From Chondrilla cf. caribensis (Eukaryota; Porifera; Demospongiae; Chondrillida; Chondrillidae), in NCBI GenBank assembly GCA_964020155.1, contig OZ026548.1:1713897-1777896 (forward strand): a stretch of 64,000 bases of DNA, read 5' to 3'. Below, one piece after another: positions 12,483 through 24,422 of the stretch (position 1 is the stretch's first letter; the number at the start of each line of letters is the position of its first letter). A model generated the notes under the pieces. The model ran no database searches, was not told the origin of the DNA, and worked only from the letters and a program-made list of their open reading frames with translations. The position numbers and the translations under genes were made by a program.

Positions 12483-15400
12483 CGGCGACGAGTGCCACTG
12501 GCCCCACCCGTAGTAGTCGCCTATTTTTTATTAAAGACCGTACGTCCGGTGAAAAGTTTTTGGTGGACACCGGAGCTGAGGTAAGCGTACTACCTCCTTC
12601 AGGACCACCAAGCTCACGTCAACCCACCGGCTACTCTCTCCAGGCTGCCAACCACTCCTCCATCGCTACTTACGGGACACGCTCATTGACACTCGATCTG
12701 GGACTGCGCCGCACGTTTCGTTGGATCTTCGTTATCGCTGATGTCCGCCACGCCATCCTTGGTGCTGATTTTCTTCACCACTTCGGTTTATCCATTGATG
12801 TCAGGCAATCGCGATTAACAGACACCCTCACGCACCTGCAAGTCCTCGGCATCTCCACACGTACTGTGTCTGATGGTCCGACTCTGCCGTGCCTCGATTC
12901 GCAAGATCCATACGCCGCTGTGCTCGCCGAGTTCCCGGAGCTTCTTCGTCCACGCGCCACCGATCAACCAACCCAGCATGCTGTCACTCACCACATCCGT
13001 ACCACCGGACCACCTGTTTCCGCACGCCCACGCCGTCTACATTCAGATCGTCTACGTGTTGCCAAGCAAGAGTTCGACCACATGTTGGATCTAGGTATCA
13101 TTCGTCCATCTTCTAGTTGCTGGTCATCGCCGCTTCACATGGTTCCTAAGTCCTCTGGTGATTGGCGCCCTTGTGGTGACTATCGTGCACTCAACCGCAT
13201 CACAGAGCCAGATCGTTATCCTATTCCACCCGTTCAGGATTTCGCCTCTTCGCTTCACGGAGCTACAGTTTTCTCGAAGATTGACCTAGTGCGCGCGTAT
13301 CACCAGATACCGGTGGAACCATCAGACATCCCCAAGACCGCCATCACCACCCCATTCGGCCTCTACGAGTTCACCAGCATGCCCTTCGGCCTACGCAACG
13401 CAGCACAGACCTTCCAACGTTTTATGGACCAGGTGCTTCACGGACTACCTTTTGCGTACGACTACATCGATGATATCCTAGTCGCCAGCGCTACAAAGGA
13501 AGATCATCTGGAACATTTACGTGAGGTCTGTCGCCGTCTAGCTGCAAATGGTATCGTAATCAACCCCAACAAGTGTGTGCTGGGTGCAGAATCGCTGGAG
13601 TTCCTCGGACATCAGGTGGACAGGCATGGTATCCGGCCTCTGGAGGAGAAGGTTAACGCAGTACGCCATTTCCCACGACCGACATCTCAAAGGAAGTTAC
13701 GCCAGTTTCTCGGATTAGTCAACTTCTACCATCGTTTTATCCCGGGATGTGCGCGTATTCTACAACCTCTCCACAACATGCTGACTGGATCCTCCAAGAG
13801 TGACCGGTGCCTTGTCTGGACCCCTGACGCTGAAGCAGCCCTTACTCAGGTCAAGGAAGCCCTCTCAAATGCCACTCTACTGGTACATCCGCAATCTGAC
13901 GCACCCACCTGCATCATCACTGATGCATCAGACATTGCCGTCGGTGCTGTACTGCAGCAGCAAATCAACTCCGTCTGGTCCCCGTTAGCCTACTTCTCCC
14001 GGAAGCTGTCACCCGCCGAAACCAGGTACAGTACGTTCGATCGCGAACTACTGGCGGTCTACCTGGCGATCAAGCACTTCCGGCACTCCATCGAGGGAAG
14101 GCAATTCTTCATCGTTACGGACCACAAACCACTCACGTTTGCGCTCGCATCACAGTCCAAGCATCATTCGCCTCGTCAGATCCGTCATCTAGATTTCATC
14201 AGCCAGTTTACATCCGATATCCGTTTCCTTAAGGGATCTTCCAACGCTGCCGCTGATGCACTGTCCCGAGTAGAAGTAGATGCTCTGTGTGCACCATTGA
14301 GCTCAACTCCATCCATTGATTATGCTGCCATGGCTCGTGCACAACAAGATGACCCGACACTGTCTCAGCCATCCAAGTTGTCGCTTAACCTGCGTCCTGT
14401 GCCTCTTCCAACCACTGATGGCACCTTACTGTGCGACATGAGCACGGGCACACCGCGCCCGTACGTGCCAGAGCCCTTCCGACGTGTTGATTTTGACACT
14501 CTACATTCCCTTGCTCATCCCGGAGTTCGCGCCACACAACGCCTCGTTACTGCTCGCTATGTGTGGCCAGGAATTAACGCCGATGTACGCAAATGGGCTC
14601 GCTCGTGTTTACAGTGTCAGCGCACGAAAGTGCATCAGCATACCGTAACGCCGCTCGCTACTTTTGCAACACCAGGCGCACGCTTCGATCATGTTCACCT
14701 TGATCTTGTGGGACCTCTACCTCCATGTAAGGGATTTTCATATCTTCTTACATGTGTGGATTGTTTTACTCGTTGGCCTGAAGCTTTTCCACTCCCCGAT
14801 ATTACAACATCTACAGTCGCTAGTGCTTTCATCTCCGGTTGGATCGCACGTTTTGGAGTACCATCTACCATCACTACTGATCGTGGTGCGCAGTTCGAGT
14901 CAAACCTCTGGACTCAGCTCATGCGCCTGCTTGGTTCCAATCGCATCCGAACGACAGCATATCATCCTGCTGCTAATGGTCTCGTTGAGCGACTACACCG
15001 ACAGCTCAAAGCTGCCCTGAGTGCTGTGCCACAGACACAGTGGCTTGACGCCCTGCCTCTCGTCCTCCTTGGCATTCGTTCGTGTTTTAAGGAAGACATT
15101 CACTGCACCACTTCTGAGTTGGTGTACGGCACCACTTTGCGCCTCCCGGGGGAGTTTTTCGATTCTACTGTTAGTGCCCAACCAGTACAGGACCCACACA
15201 CTTATGTATCTCGCCTACGCTCCACCATGCAACAGCTTCGCCCTATCCCCGCATCGCATCACACATCTCGTACTCCACACATCAGTAAGGATTTATCTAC
15301 TTGTACGCACGTCTTTATTCGCCATGATGCAGTTCGCAAGTCGCTACAGCCACCCTATGACGGACCATTTGAGGTCATTGCGCGCGCCGACAAGTTTTAC

Positions 15401-15610
15401 ACCGTCTTGGTCAATGGTCACCGACAAACCATCTCCCTTGATCGGCTGAAACCCGCACATCTCGACAGTCCGTCATTGCCAGCTACGTCTCCATCTACTG
15501 CTACGCCTGCATCATCTACAGCTCCTACCCAGTCGCCAACTCCACAAGTGCCAGTACGCACCACCCGCTCTGGACGACGAGTACATTTCCCAGAGCGCTA
15601 CACCATCTAA
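12395..15610 (+). CDS. pol: Retrotransposon Pol polyprotein
   Basis: Open for 1071 codons in the -1 frame relative to gag. The listed start is only the first ATG; expression by -1 frameshifting in the overlap is likely. Domains in order: aspartic protease (DTGA at 58-61), reverse transcriptase with the YIDD active site (about 357-360), RNase H, and integrase with an HHCC zinc module (from about 703), a D770/D829/E865 triad with the usual 35-residue gap, and a C-terminal SH3-like region ending near LKPAHLD. No stop or frameshift interrupts it, so all catalytic motifs appear intact. The domain order protease-RT-RNaseH-integrase defines Ty3/gypsy. Confidence 0.95.
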   Translation: MLVPSSFWLQRPKVQTTVHAFGKRPGQSLAATSATGPTRSSRLFFIKDRTSGEKFLVDTGAEVSVLPPSGPPSSRQPTGYSLQAANHSSIATYGTRSLTLDLGLRRTFRWIFVIADVRHAILGADFLHHFGLSIDVRQSRLTDTLTHLQVLGISTRTVSDGPTLPCLDSQDPYAAVLAEFPELLRPRATDQPTQHAVTHHIRTTGPPVSARPRRLHSDRLRVAKQEFDHMLDLGIIRPSSSCWSSPLHMVPKSSGDWRPCGDYRALNRITEPDRYPIPPVQDFASSLHGATVFSKIDLVRAYHQIPVEPSDIPKTAITTPFGLYEFTSMPFGLRNAAQTFQRFMDQVLHGLPFAYDYIDDILVASATKEDHLEHLREVCRRLAANGIVINPNKCVLGAESLEFLGHQVDRHGIRPLEEKVNAVRHFPRPTSQRKLRQFLGLVNFYHRFIPGCARILQPLHNMLTGSSKSDRCLVWTPDAEAALTQVKEALSNATLLVHPQSDAPTCIITDASDIAVGAVLQQQINSVWSPLAYFSRKLSPAETRYSTFDRELLAVYLAIKHFRHSIEGRQFFIVTDHKPLTFALASQSKHHSPRQIRHLDFISQFTSDIRFLKGSSNAAADALSRVEVDALCAPLSSTPSIDYAAMARAQQDDPTLSQPSKLSLNLRPVPLPTTDGTLLCDMSTGTPRPYVPEPFRRVDFDTLHSLAHPGVRATQRLVTARYVWPGINADVRKWARSCLQCQRTKVHQHTVTPLATFATPGARFDHVHLDLVGPLPPCKGFSYLLTCVDCFTRWPEAFPLPDITTSTVASAFISGWIARFGVPSTITTDRGAQFESNLWTQLMRLLGSNRIRTTAYHPAANGLVERLHRQLKAALSAVPQTQWLDALPLVLLGIRSCFKEDIHCTTSELVYGTTLRLPGEFFDSTVSAQPVQDPHTYVSRLRSTMQQLRPIPASHHTSRTPHISKDLSTCTHVFIRHDAVRKSLQPPYDGPFEVIARADKFYTVLVNGHRQTISLDRLKPAHLDSPSLPATSPSTATPASSTAPTQSPTPQVPVRTTRSGRRVHFPERYTI

Positions 15611-15635
15611 TCATCATCGTTCACTGGCCGCTCAC

Positions 15636-15646
15636 TGGGGGGGGAG
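15636..15646 (+). promoter_or_regulatory. Polypurine tract
   Basis: Run of eight G followed by AG just upstream of the 3' LTR, the expected plus-strand priming site. Confidence 0.8.
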
Positions 15647-15649
15647 TAA

Positions 15650-15915
15650 TGTGGCGTACACATTAACCGTATATGTTAATGTATTATGTGTGCTTGTACT
15701 TAGTTATGCATGGGTGATTTTTGTATCTCGCGCTGTATGTCACGTGCTAACATACATCGCATACACGCATGTGCACACAACTGACACGTGTAGCCTTGTG
15801 ATAGAGTGTAGACTAAGTTAGTGTGAATGAGCTGCTAATTATTGAATTTGTCAATTTGTTCGTACAACGTTGGAAACAACTGCTGCGTCCTTCGCGGATA
15901 ACCACACGCGCCACA
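15650..15915 (+). repeat. 3' LTR (complete)
   Basis: 266 bp, begins TGTGG and ends CCACA, a 5-bp terminal inverted repeat. It follows the polypurine tract directly. Confidence 0.92.
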
Positions 15916-17140
15916 CCCCCTCTCCCATGAGCTATGCCAGAAGGTGCTTAGCGTTATTTTTTCTATGGTACTTTTATATGCATTCAAAAATAGGATATGG
16001 GCTATGTATTGAGATTGGAATTGTCTCGGCATTTAGTTCATGCCATCAGCTAAGTCTGGTAAAATTATTAAATTGACATGCCCCTCCCCCATGAGTTATG
16101 TAAGAAGGTGCTTAGTGTCTATTCTCCTTTTCTTTCCAATACATTGTACACATGTATTAAGCACCTCCAAAATTAATGTACCTATAAGGTTATGAGCCAT
16201 GTATTGAGATGGAAATTGTTTCAGCATTTATGCCATCAGCTAGGTTTGGAGAAAATATCAAATTGACACTCCCCCCTCCCTCCCATGAGTTATGCAAGAA
16301 GGTGTTTAAAGCATCTATTCTCCTATTCTCGCCCATACATTGAAACAATAATAAGCACCTCGAGCTCCAAATACAGCTACGAACAGGCAACGTACATAGA
16401 TGGGAGTTATTTCAGCATTTAGTTCATGTCATCAGCTAGACCTGGTGAGAATATTATGTTGACACACCCCCATTCCCATGAGTTAGCACTTTATTCTCCA
16501 GTTCTCTCCCATACATTGAAAAAATATCTAGCATCTCCAAATGTAGCTAAGGCTACAGGCCACATATTGAAATGAAAATTGTTTTAGAATTAATTTACGC
16601 CATCAGCTAGGTTTGATGAAAATATCAAGATGACACCCCCTCCCATGAGTTATGCAAGAAGGTGCTCAAAGCATCTATTCTCCTATTCTCCCCAATACAT
16701 TTAAAATATTCAATACCTCCTCATGAAGCTAGTGTTGTGGGTAATGTATGGAGAAGAGAATTGTTTCCAAAGTTAGATGACACAACCAACTAATCTGGGT
16801 AAAATTGTCAGGTTGATGCACCCCACTCTTATGAGCTAAGGAGGTGCTTAGCATTTGTTCTTCTATTCTCTACCATACATTGAAGTCTTAGAATAGTTAT
16901 ATAGCACCTACGAATGTAGTTATTGTTACGGCCAATGTACAGAGTTGAGGATTGTTTCAAAAGATAGTTCACATCACCAACTAAGATTGGTGAAGATATC
17001 AAGGTGACACGTCCTAATTGTCACTTTTTCTCCTATTCTCTCCCATACATTGAAATGTATTAAGCACCTCTGAATGTAGCTAGTGTTACAGGTAACGTTT
17101 GGACCCTCCCCATGACTATGCAAGGAAGTACTTAGCACAG
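15916..17140. repeat. Degenerate satellite array, period about 165-195 bp
   Basis: Seven or more diverged units, recognisable by a CCCATGAGTTATGCAAGAAG-like start, a CTCCTATTCTC motif, TAAGCACCTC, and a GCTAGGTTTGGTGAAAATATC-like end. Unit starts lie near 15924, 16088, 16282, 16475, 16642, 16827 and 17010. A partial unit lies left of the retrotransposon at about 11200-11330. Module unit 1 has no counterpart. Confidence 0.8.
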
Positions 17141-17370
17141 TGCATCCATACTGCACATAGGCATCCAATCAAAATGGACACTTATCAAAATATTGTAGTG
17201 CTCGAGACATTAGATTTCAGTGCAATAGAAATTCAGAGCATTAATATAATATGTAATAACATGTATGCTGGAAATTAATAGAAAGGGAACAAATAGTCAA
17301 ATAAAGGGGATTAATATAGCAGTTTTTATTCTCTTTCTGGGTCTCAGTGTGTCTGGTGTGAATGTGAGGC

Positions 17371-17617
17371 TTGTAGGTTTGGAGAAGATGAACAAATTTC
17401 AGCAGGACAGATGCAGTGGCTAACATCAGCAGTTGACGGAGGACCACACCATTGGAGTACTCAGTAGTGTACAAATTATTAATGGTCTCCAAATCACTCT
17501 TGTCAATGAGACTATCAGCCCAAAAAGCATCCTTGGTAGTGACACAGTTCAACTCTTTCTTACACTGCATCCAGTATCCATATTTCCGTAATATTTGTTG
17601 ATAGTCGTCATTGAACA
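17371..17617 (-). CDS. CARD-like exon, copy 2
   Basis: Paralogue of 2752-3002, preceded by the same acceptor (17618-17620) and open in the same frame. It reads TTKDAFWADSLIDKSDLE at the centre of the helical domain. It differs from copy 1 by substitutions and by loss of a few codons near the N terminus. The rest of the host gene was not found, so it may be a stranded exon carried along by segmental duplication. Confidence 0.42.
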
Positions 17618-18130
17618 CTATGTACAAAAAGTGACATGTCAGTTATAATAGCTAGGGCAAGCTTATCACTACAAATGACATGCATACAAATTGTACATGA
17701 GTCGCTGACATATTATGTACAGTATATTGTACGAACTTGACATGACATAAGTACAACATACAAGACATTCAAGGCACATGGATGACACAATACAACCAAA
17801 AATGTATTCAAAGTAACATTTGCCATGTACTGTATATATTCAGTATGAAGTACACACACACAACATAATATTATACATACACTGTGCAGTACACATCTTC
17901 CTCAAGACGTCTACTTTTAGGGCCTGACCAACTCTTACTCTCTCACTCTGACTCCAACCTCTGACTCAAGAAAATTGTAAAATGTCTGAAACTTTCTCCA
18001 AATTAATAGAACGCACAAGTGTGTATTGCTGGCCAACCAACAGAAGTAGACCTCAGGAGATGGGCCAAACATGGATATACTAACACACACATGATACACA
18101 CTATACACTACACACTATCAAGGTCACCAC

Positions 18131-18726
18131 TAGTCTGGCGTAGCCGACCCTTGATCCGCCATTTTATTTTGTTGGGGCGGAGAAAGGGTCTGGTCTGGTC
18201 TGGAACCTATTTCTGTACCACGGCGCAGGAATTCGTGCGCCCAATCAGATTGCAGAACGCCTTTTAGACGCATAAAAACGTGAACGACTAATGATGGCTC
18301 ATTTCCAGTATAGAAGTGTAGTTTGGCTATCGTTGACTGTCTAAATCTGTGAAAACCACCCGTTTACGTAAATTCGGTCGGCTTTATCTATCTCTCAGTG
18401 TCAAATCGGGGAGTAGCGGTCTCCCTTTTGCAACAAATCTCAAAAATATATGGCTGTTTGCTTCAGAATTCTAAATTCTTCTATATTTTGGAATTGTAAT
18501 TGCTGCGCAAAGCCAACAGGACTCTGCCGAAGACAACGCATCCTTCGCCAACCGTTGTGCATGAGTGAAAATACCCCCTTAGAATATGCGATAATGTGCG
18601 ATAAATTTACGATTTGTCATCGTCGACTCCGCCTCCCGGTACAGAAATAGGTTCCAGACCAGACCAGACCCTTTCTCCGCCCCAACAAAATAAAATGGCG
18701 GATCAAGGGTCGGCTACGCCAGACTA
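18131..18726. mobile_element. 596-bp MITE with perfect 89-bp inverted repeats, 9-bp TSD
   Basis: The ends 18131-18219 and 18638-18726 are exact reverse complements, starting TAGTCTGGCGTAGCC. They are flanked by the duplication GGTCACCAC at 18122-18130 and 18727-18735. Module unit 1 keeps a single uninterrupted site near 4903-4915. Nine-bp duplications with long terminal repeats suggest a non-autonomous Mutator-like element. The 418-bp interior holds no ORF I can support. Confidence 0.93.
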
Positions 18727-19739
18727 GGTCACCACCTACCTATATAGGAACTTTCTAGCGTTATGCTGGATGATGCTTGGAATCATTGCTGCTGTCATAT
18801 ACACTGTAAGACCATAGATAGAGTATATACTTACGGTGCAGCTAACAGTTCTAATACTACTGCTCATGTACAACAGGTGACCTATGCGGCATACCGTCTT
18901 CCCGTGACTTGAACAAGCACAGGGGATGACCTCGAGAAAAATAGCCAAAGATACAGAGGTAATATATAATTCACCTGTCCAGACTCGATATACTGTTCAC
19001 ACTGGTCCTCCAAGCCATTAACAGAAGGCTACGTTCAAGCGCTCCAACCTTTTCTGAATGTTAGATATTTTTAAGGTTCCTTTTATTAAACATCATGTCC
19101 TCTGTGCACCTCCAGGGACTACAGGACCAATTGTAGCGTCTTCGTTCTGCTTTTGGCCAACAGAACAGCATATAGTACGCTCAATGCGAAGGAATAGGGT
19201 ACTCGCGCCATTTTCGCTAACAGCTGGCAAAAATGGCCATTAATTTCTTCGTGGAGAAGCAGTGATATTCCGTTCAACTAGCTATTGAGGCAAACATGTG
19301 AAAAGTGGGAAGAGTATATAGTCATTTTCAAGGTCCAATTCGTTGGAACTCGTTTATCAATGGGAGTGCTGGTCGTCGAGATCCACATCTAGAAGATCTA
19401 GATTTCCATCGGCGCGAAGATTATCGAACAAACCGTTTCTTCTTTGAGGATAGACACAGTGACATCAGCTGGATAGAGTGTTTCAAGAAGGTACTCATAG
19501 CAGCATTGTGGTCTATTTGTCAGATTGGGTCTATGGTGTACCTGATCATGAATGGTCAAAGATTAAGTAGTATAATAAATAAATAAATATGTGAAGTGTG
19601 TATTATGCATGCCCCAGTTAAGCAGAGTGACGTTATTTATGCTCTGAGAAAACATATTTTGCCAACTGTCCCGAATCATCCTGGACACTCACAGATTTTT
19701 CCAGTGGTAGCTAACATGTCTCGCACCAATTGGTGAAAT

Positions 19740-20031
19740 CATAGACCCTAGATACCTGGACTGGCAACTGTTAAATTTATATGCATTGTTATGTTTATGT
19801 TATAGTATAAACACAAAACCGCAAGGGGTCAAGCGTGTTGTATGTGCGTGGGCGACAACATTTTCTTTTCTTTCCTTTTTCCAACTCCAAAGGCACAAGA
19901 TTGTATGTGCATTTAAATGCATTAAAAGAGATTTCTATGCGCCATTGTTTCATATAATTTTCGTTGCAAAGCTTTGAGCAAAAGTTAAATAACAGCTCTC
20001 ACAAGTAAAACATCTAACTACAACCCTAACC
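19740..20031. mobile_element. 292-bp insertion with 16-bp target duplication
   Basis: Flanked by identical CACCAATTGGTGAAAT at 19724-19739 and 20032-20047. Unit 1 has the single empty site at about 5912-5927. The right end is CTAACCCTAACCC-like. A long duplication without inverted termini suggests target-primed reverse transcription, as for a SINE or other retroposon. Confidence 0.8.
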
Positions 20032-20336
20032 CACCAATTGGTGAAATGTCCCGGATTTAACAACAGTAAACCACAGGGTGCAAAATCTGATTGTCTTTAT
20101 TCAAATCGTCTTTAGTACTGTCATAATCGACAAACAAGTGCTTCAATTCTATCTACCTGCTTCATCGTCATTTGTCATTTTCTAGTGGGATGAATATTTA
20201 GCCTGTTCAATTTTCGTTTGCCAGTGTTTGGTACTCTGATCATCAGTGTGTATGTCTGTTAGTCTAGCTAGTTAGACTAGTGTGTCTCTGTGTGTGTGTG
20301 TGTGCGTGTGTATGTGTGTGTGCGCGCGCGTGCATG

Positions 20337-20455
20337 CTGGTCTAGCTAGCTAGCTCGTCCCCGCACACGCCCCATGGGCGGAAAGTGCAGAAATCTCCCG
20401 CTCTTAACACTCGTAGGGCACATGTGCGGGGATGGGCTAGCTAGCTAGACTAGTG
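20337..20455. repeat. Short inverted-repeat insert
   Basis: Arms of about 30 bp containing TCTAGCTAGCTAG and CCCCGCACA in opposite orientation enclose about 60 bp. Unit 1 lacks it. Confidence 0.5.
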
Positions 20456-20460
20456 TGCAT

Positions 20461-20495
20461 GCACACACACACACACACACTCACTCATGCACACA

Positions 20496-20537
<42 letters not shown>
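20461..20537. repeat. (CA)n microsatellite
   Basis: Interrupted CA tract just upstream of the first recognised exon of copy B. Confidence 0.95.
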
Positions 20538-20539
<2 letters not shown>

Positions 20540-20563
20540 TTCTTTTCATATCTTATCCAGCAG

Positions 20564-20954
20564 ACTGTTTGAACTCAATTCTGACAAAGAGATCACTTTG
20601 AACAGTTTCTTGAATTGTGTTGGGCAGCTCAAGTTCAGAGGCACTTCTTCCCTGTTGAGACTCCAGAAGCCACTCTTTGGACAGAAGGAAGGCCAGCAGG
20701 TCAATCGGTCACCCTCTCCCATTCATATACCACCTGATAATAACTCCCAGTCAGATGCTGTTAGAGACAATAAACTGCCTCAAGCGAGTGGAGAAGAAGA
20801 AGTGAAACATTCTCTCCCACAGTACACCAGGAGTGCAGAGACAGGGATCAATATTTGCTTTTGATCCTGTGAGTGGTCTGTGATCTCTCTCCCTCTCTGT
20901 GTGTGTGTATGCGTGTGTGTTTTGTGTGTATGTGTGTGTGTGTGTGTGTGTGTG

Positions 20955-20996
<42 letters not shown>

Positions 20997-23900
20997 ATAC
21001 ATGTGTGTGGATTTCTTTTTAATATATAATTTCTGTTTCCTTGAGAGAGGCTACAATGAACCTATTTACTCCTACCCAGTTGCTCTGAACTAACTTTGTG
21101 TGACTAAGCATCTGCTCCTCCTAGAAATCTGCAGCCAATCAAATGCTCGGAATGCTTCGGTACTTTGAGCAGAGTCTCTCTCAAGCAAGTGGTCATGGTG
21201 AAGAGAAGGCCTCCCTGTCATGGGGAGCAGTGGAGAAGGAGAGTGTCGGTAGCACATTCTTGAAGCTCTGCACTCGAGTCCAGGACATCCTGGCTCAGGA
21301 GGACCGCTTGGTGCAGATGAAATCTCCAGTCTATGTTTTAGGTACAGTGCAACCTGTTACACTTCACATCCCCTGGCTGGGTAGTTCATAGTGTGTTGAA
21401 TATGTATGGTTCTTTGTTGTGTGGCAGTTGCTGATTTTATGATGTTGGTAGTATTGGTGTTGTTGGCAGTAACATTAAAAAGAACCAAGACATGATATAT
21501 ACATAAGTAGATCTTCAGCAGCTATATACATATATATACACCTACTGATGGTACATATACTGCGCCTACTGTGCATAATGGACATATTGCACCTACTGTA
21601 CATACTGTAAGTATATACTGTACACAGAAGTACTGTATTCATTCCATGTACCCACTCTCCTATTTCAGGTGATAGCCTACCTGTTTGCTCAGAAGGTTCT
21701 CTGTCCTCACAAGGTGATTCTGATTAGAGGTAACCATGAGCACAGAGAGATGCAAATGAACTTCTCCTTCCAAACGTGAGCTTTTCATATTCGCAAAACA
21801 TGTAATACGTCTCTCCATACTTGATTAATTGATTAAATACTTAATTGATTATGTCACTCAGTGGTATGAATGTGTGTGTATACTTTGGTATCCATGTATG
21901 CTGTTTTGTTGTAATTTCGTTCCAGTGAGTGTGTTGAAAAGTTTGGTGAAAGCTTGGGACTTGGTATATGGCAGACAGTCAACGAGTGCTTTGATGTGAT
22001 GCATGTATCTGCTGTAGTGGAAGATAAGGTCAGTGTGCTACTGTGGTGCATGAGCACCAACTAGTGCATATGAGTACTGGTGTATTTGAACAACCTTGAA
22101 TGTGAGTACTCACTTTAGTGTTGGAAGCACCCACTAGTCGGTACTGATGTATATGAGTAATGCTGAATGTGAAATCCACTCTAGGGTTGAGAGCTCCCAG
22201 TAGTGTTGTAGGCATTCAAAAGCTATTATACTGTTGTGAACAGTTATGTTGTCCTATGCTTGCTTACAGGTATTGTGTATGATTTCAAAAAATGTTTTTT
22301 TTTGCAATTTATTTCACTGGCAGATCTTTTACACCCATGGTGGAATTCCTTGTCCCTGTCACGGGGGAGGGCTACTCTCGGCAATACGAGAAGCCCCTAT
22401 TGTTCTGAGTGATCCTGAAATACAGTGTCCACTGGTTTGGGAGTTGATGTGGAGTGATCCCATCAGGTACGTGTGTTATGTATGTATGTTGTACCTTTTC
22501 ATGTTATTTTTATAATTTATTGAAGTCCTCCACTAGTAGTAAGTATGCATTGTCTCATTTTCTGTATATGTGTGACTTGTTCTGTCTTGTGTGTCTAGAG
22601 GAGAGGAGATTTCAAAAGAAGTGTTGATTGAACTGAGAAAGAACAACGGTTTCATTCCCAATCCATCTCGTGGAACTGGGTATTTGTTCAGGTTAATCTC
22701 TTATTGTGTTGCACTGTACATCACACATGTAATGTAAAGAAAAGCATGTGCACCTTATATAACACGTACATGTACACAAGTACCTGTGTGGTCTCTAGGT
22801 CATTTTTAAAGGGTACAGAACCCTTCTTGAGACCCAAAGTACCCTTCATCATGACTCAAAATACCCCCTGCACCCCTCTTCAAAAGATAAATTTTGTATC
22901 AATGTGGTTTACTGTTGAGTAGTGTATAACATATTGTTTATACTTTACACTGTTTATTATACATAATTGTACTGTCGCTGTCGTTGTTGTGTGACTGCTG
23001 TATTTATACCCCTCAAAAATGTTCCACACATACATAAAGGTACCCTTTTTCATTTCAATTCTGTTGACCACACTGATGAGTACTGTCTGAAGTTAGTAGT
23101 ATGATATAGCTATACCCATGCCTGGCTGTAGTTCCCACTCATCCTGGAACTGAGTGTGATAATCCACATTCGTTGTATCACTTAGTGTGTGCAGACTGGT
23201 GTAAAAGAGTGTTTGTTGTCTGTTCAATGTTCAACATGATTACCGATTGTTTCATGTACTCAGTGGAGAAGCTTTGGAGGGATTCTTACAGAGGAACAAT
23301 CTATCACATGTGATAAGAGCGCATGAAGTGAAGGCTACAGGCTTCCAGGTGTGTGTATCTGTCACTGTTTAGTATGTATATACTGTATATGTATGTGCAC
23401 ATACGTATGTGTTTGTATATTATGTGTGAGTATGTGTATGCCCACAGCATGCACATAAACATTGCATAGCATATTATGTATTTTTTGACTGTGTCCATAT
23501 ATATATACAGTGGGACCCCTGTAATCAGGACACCTTGGGTCAGTCATTTCGTGTCCTGATTATAGGGGTGTCCTTATTCATAGTCCACTCTTCATGTCCT
23601 TAGGGGTTATGTACTTTGGATGGAAATTATTGCACATGCACGATGCAGGGGCGTAACCCGGTGGCCATATTGGGTGGCAAAAGGACACATTGCGAATAGG
23701 GAGTAATACGAAATTTGTCTAGTTGTAAGAGTTCTAGACACTTCATCTTCGAACTAAACCTCGAATTTCTTAGAAACATGAGCAAATATGGTAAAATCCA
23801 AATCGTCTTCATAATGAATACTTCCTAATGATCACATTTTCACCTTAAAATCCTGTGCACATATAGATTGTCAGGACCAAAGGTATTGGTGGACAAACTG

Positions 23901-24422
23901 GTGAAAATCTTACAGGCTCAGAAACTTTGATTTGTCCGTTTTATTGTGTATAATTAACAAATGATTTGTATACACTGGTTCATATTTTCCCGTCCGTTTT
24001 ACAGAATAAGATAATTTTCATAATTCAGGGGGCATTTTTCATACATTACAATACAGAATAAGTTGGTTCCAAGATTATGCGTCTGTTTTAGCGCAGTGTC
24101 CGTATTTCAGAGGGCCGGATTATAGGGGTCCCACTGTACATGATTATACTCTACGTACGTATATCTGGATGTCTGTGATAATGTATATCTCCTCCTTGTA
24201 CCGATGTGTATGATTATGGCTATCTTCATACAGCCTTATGATGCAAGTAATGTGTGTACGTACATGATACAATAGCTATTGTCTCATTAATTCCAGCTTC
24301 AGCATAAAGGTCGCCTTTTGACTGTCTTCAGCTCTTCTGGTTACTGTGGGGGCACCAACGAAGCTGCCTGTGTGCTCATTGAGGGAAGAAAGATCAGAAC
24401 CATTCGTCTGGACACAACATGA
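20564..24422 (+). CDS. PPP-family Ser/Thr phosphatase-like, copy B (lacks motif-1/2 exon)
   Basis: Exons placed by splice sites and phase: 20564-about 20868 (leucine-rich segment EITLNSFLNCVGQLKFRGTS then a linker), 21125-21341 (ends in PVYVLG, where the catalytic domain begins), 21669-21775 (RGNHE), 21926-22028, 22324-22466 (HGG and WELMWSDP), 22599-22691, 23264-23348 (RAHE) and 24297-24422 (GYCGGTNEAA, stop). Phases agree from 21669 onward. The exon expected after PVYVLG, carrying GDxHG and GDxVDRG, is absent from the 327 bp between 21341 and 21669, so two metal-binding motifs are missing. The gene is either a catalytically dead relative or a decaying duplicate whose reading frame is otherwise preserved. 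Converges on membrane gene copy 3. Confidence 0.7.
20899..20996. repeat. (GT)n microsatellite
   Basis: Interrupted GT tract within an intron of phosphatase-like copy B. Confidence 0.97.
22781..23072. mobile_element. Probable insertion with weak inverted ends
   Basis: Absent at the matching place in copies A and C. The ends carry GTGTGGTC and AAAGGGTAC in inverted orientation. No convincing target duplication, so boundaries are approximate. Confidence 0.45.
23508..24136. mobile_element. Tc1/pogo-like MITE, 629 bp, TA target site
   Basis: Ends CAGTGGGACCCCTGTAATC and its near-complement, flanked by TA at 23506-23507 and 24137-24138. Copy A has the empty site near 7720-7735. The interior shows no transposase. 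Confidence 0.8.

Larger units (their letters stand above)
11331..15915 (+). mobile_element. Ty3/gypsy LTR retrotransposon
   Basis: Complete internal region with gag and pol, a primer-binding site, a polypurine tract and a full 266-bp 3' LTR. The 5' LTR keeps only its last 86 bp, identical to the 3' LTR over that length. The element lies inside the degenerate satellite array, whose units continue on both sides. Long open frames and identical LTR remnants indicate a recent insertion. Confidence 0.95.
18736..20560 (+). other. Shared upstream block of phosphatase-like copy B
   Basis: Paralogue of 4900-6160, with two later insertions described separately. The candidate 5' ATG is at 19233. No exon can be confirmed. 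Confidence 0.45.

Noticed and set aside
12775..12960. Antisense and alternative-frame ORFs within the retrotransposon
   Set aside because: Overlap the intact pol frame and show no family features.
15916..17140. Regular repeats considered as a CRISPR array
   Set aside because: Units of 165-195 bp are diverged throughout with no constant repeat and unique spacers, in a eukaryotic genome.
19305..19586. Plus-strand ORF of 93 codons in the block upstream of phosphatase copy B
   Set aside because: The homologous block in module 1 has frame-disrupting differences, so coding is not supported by comparison.
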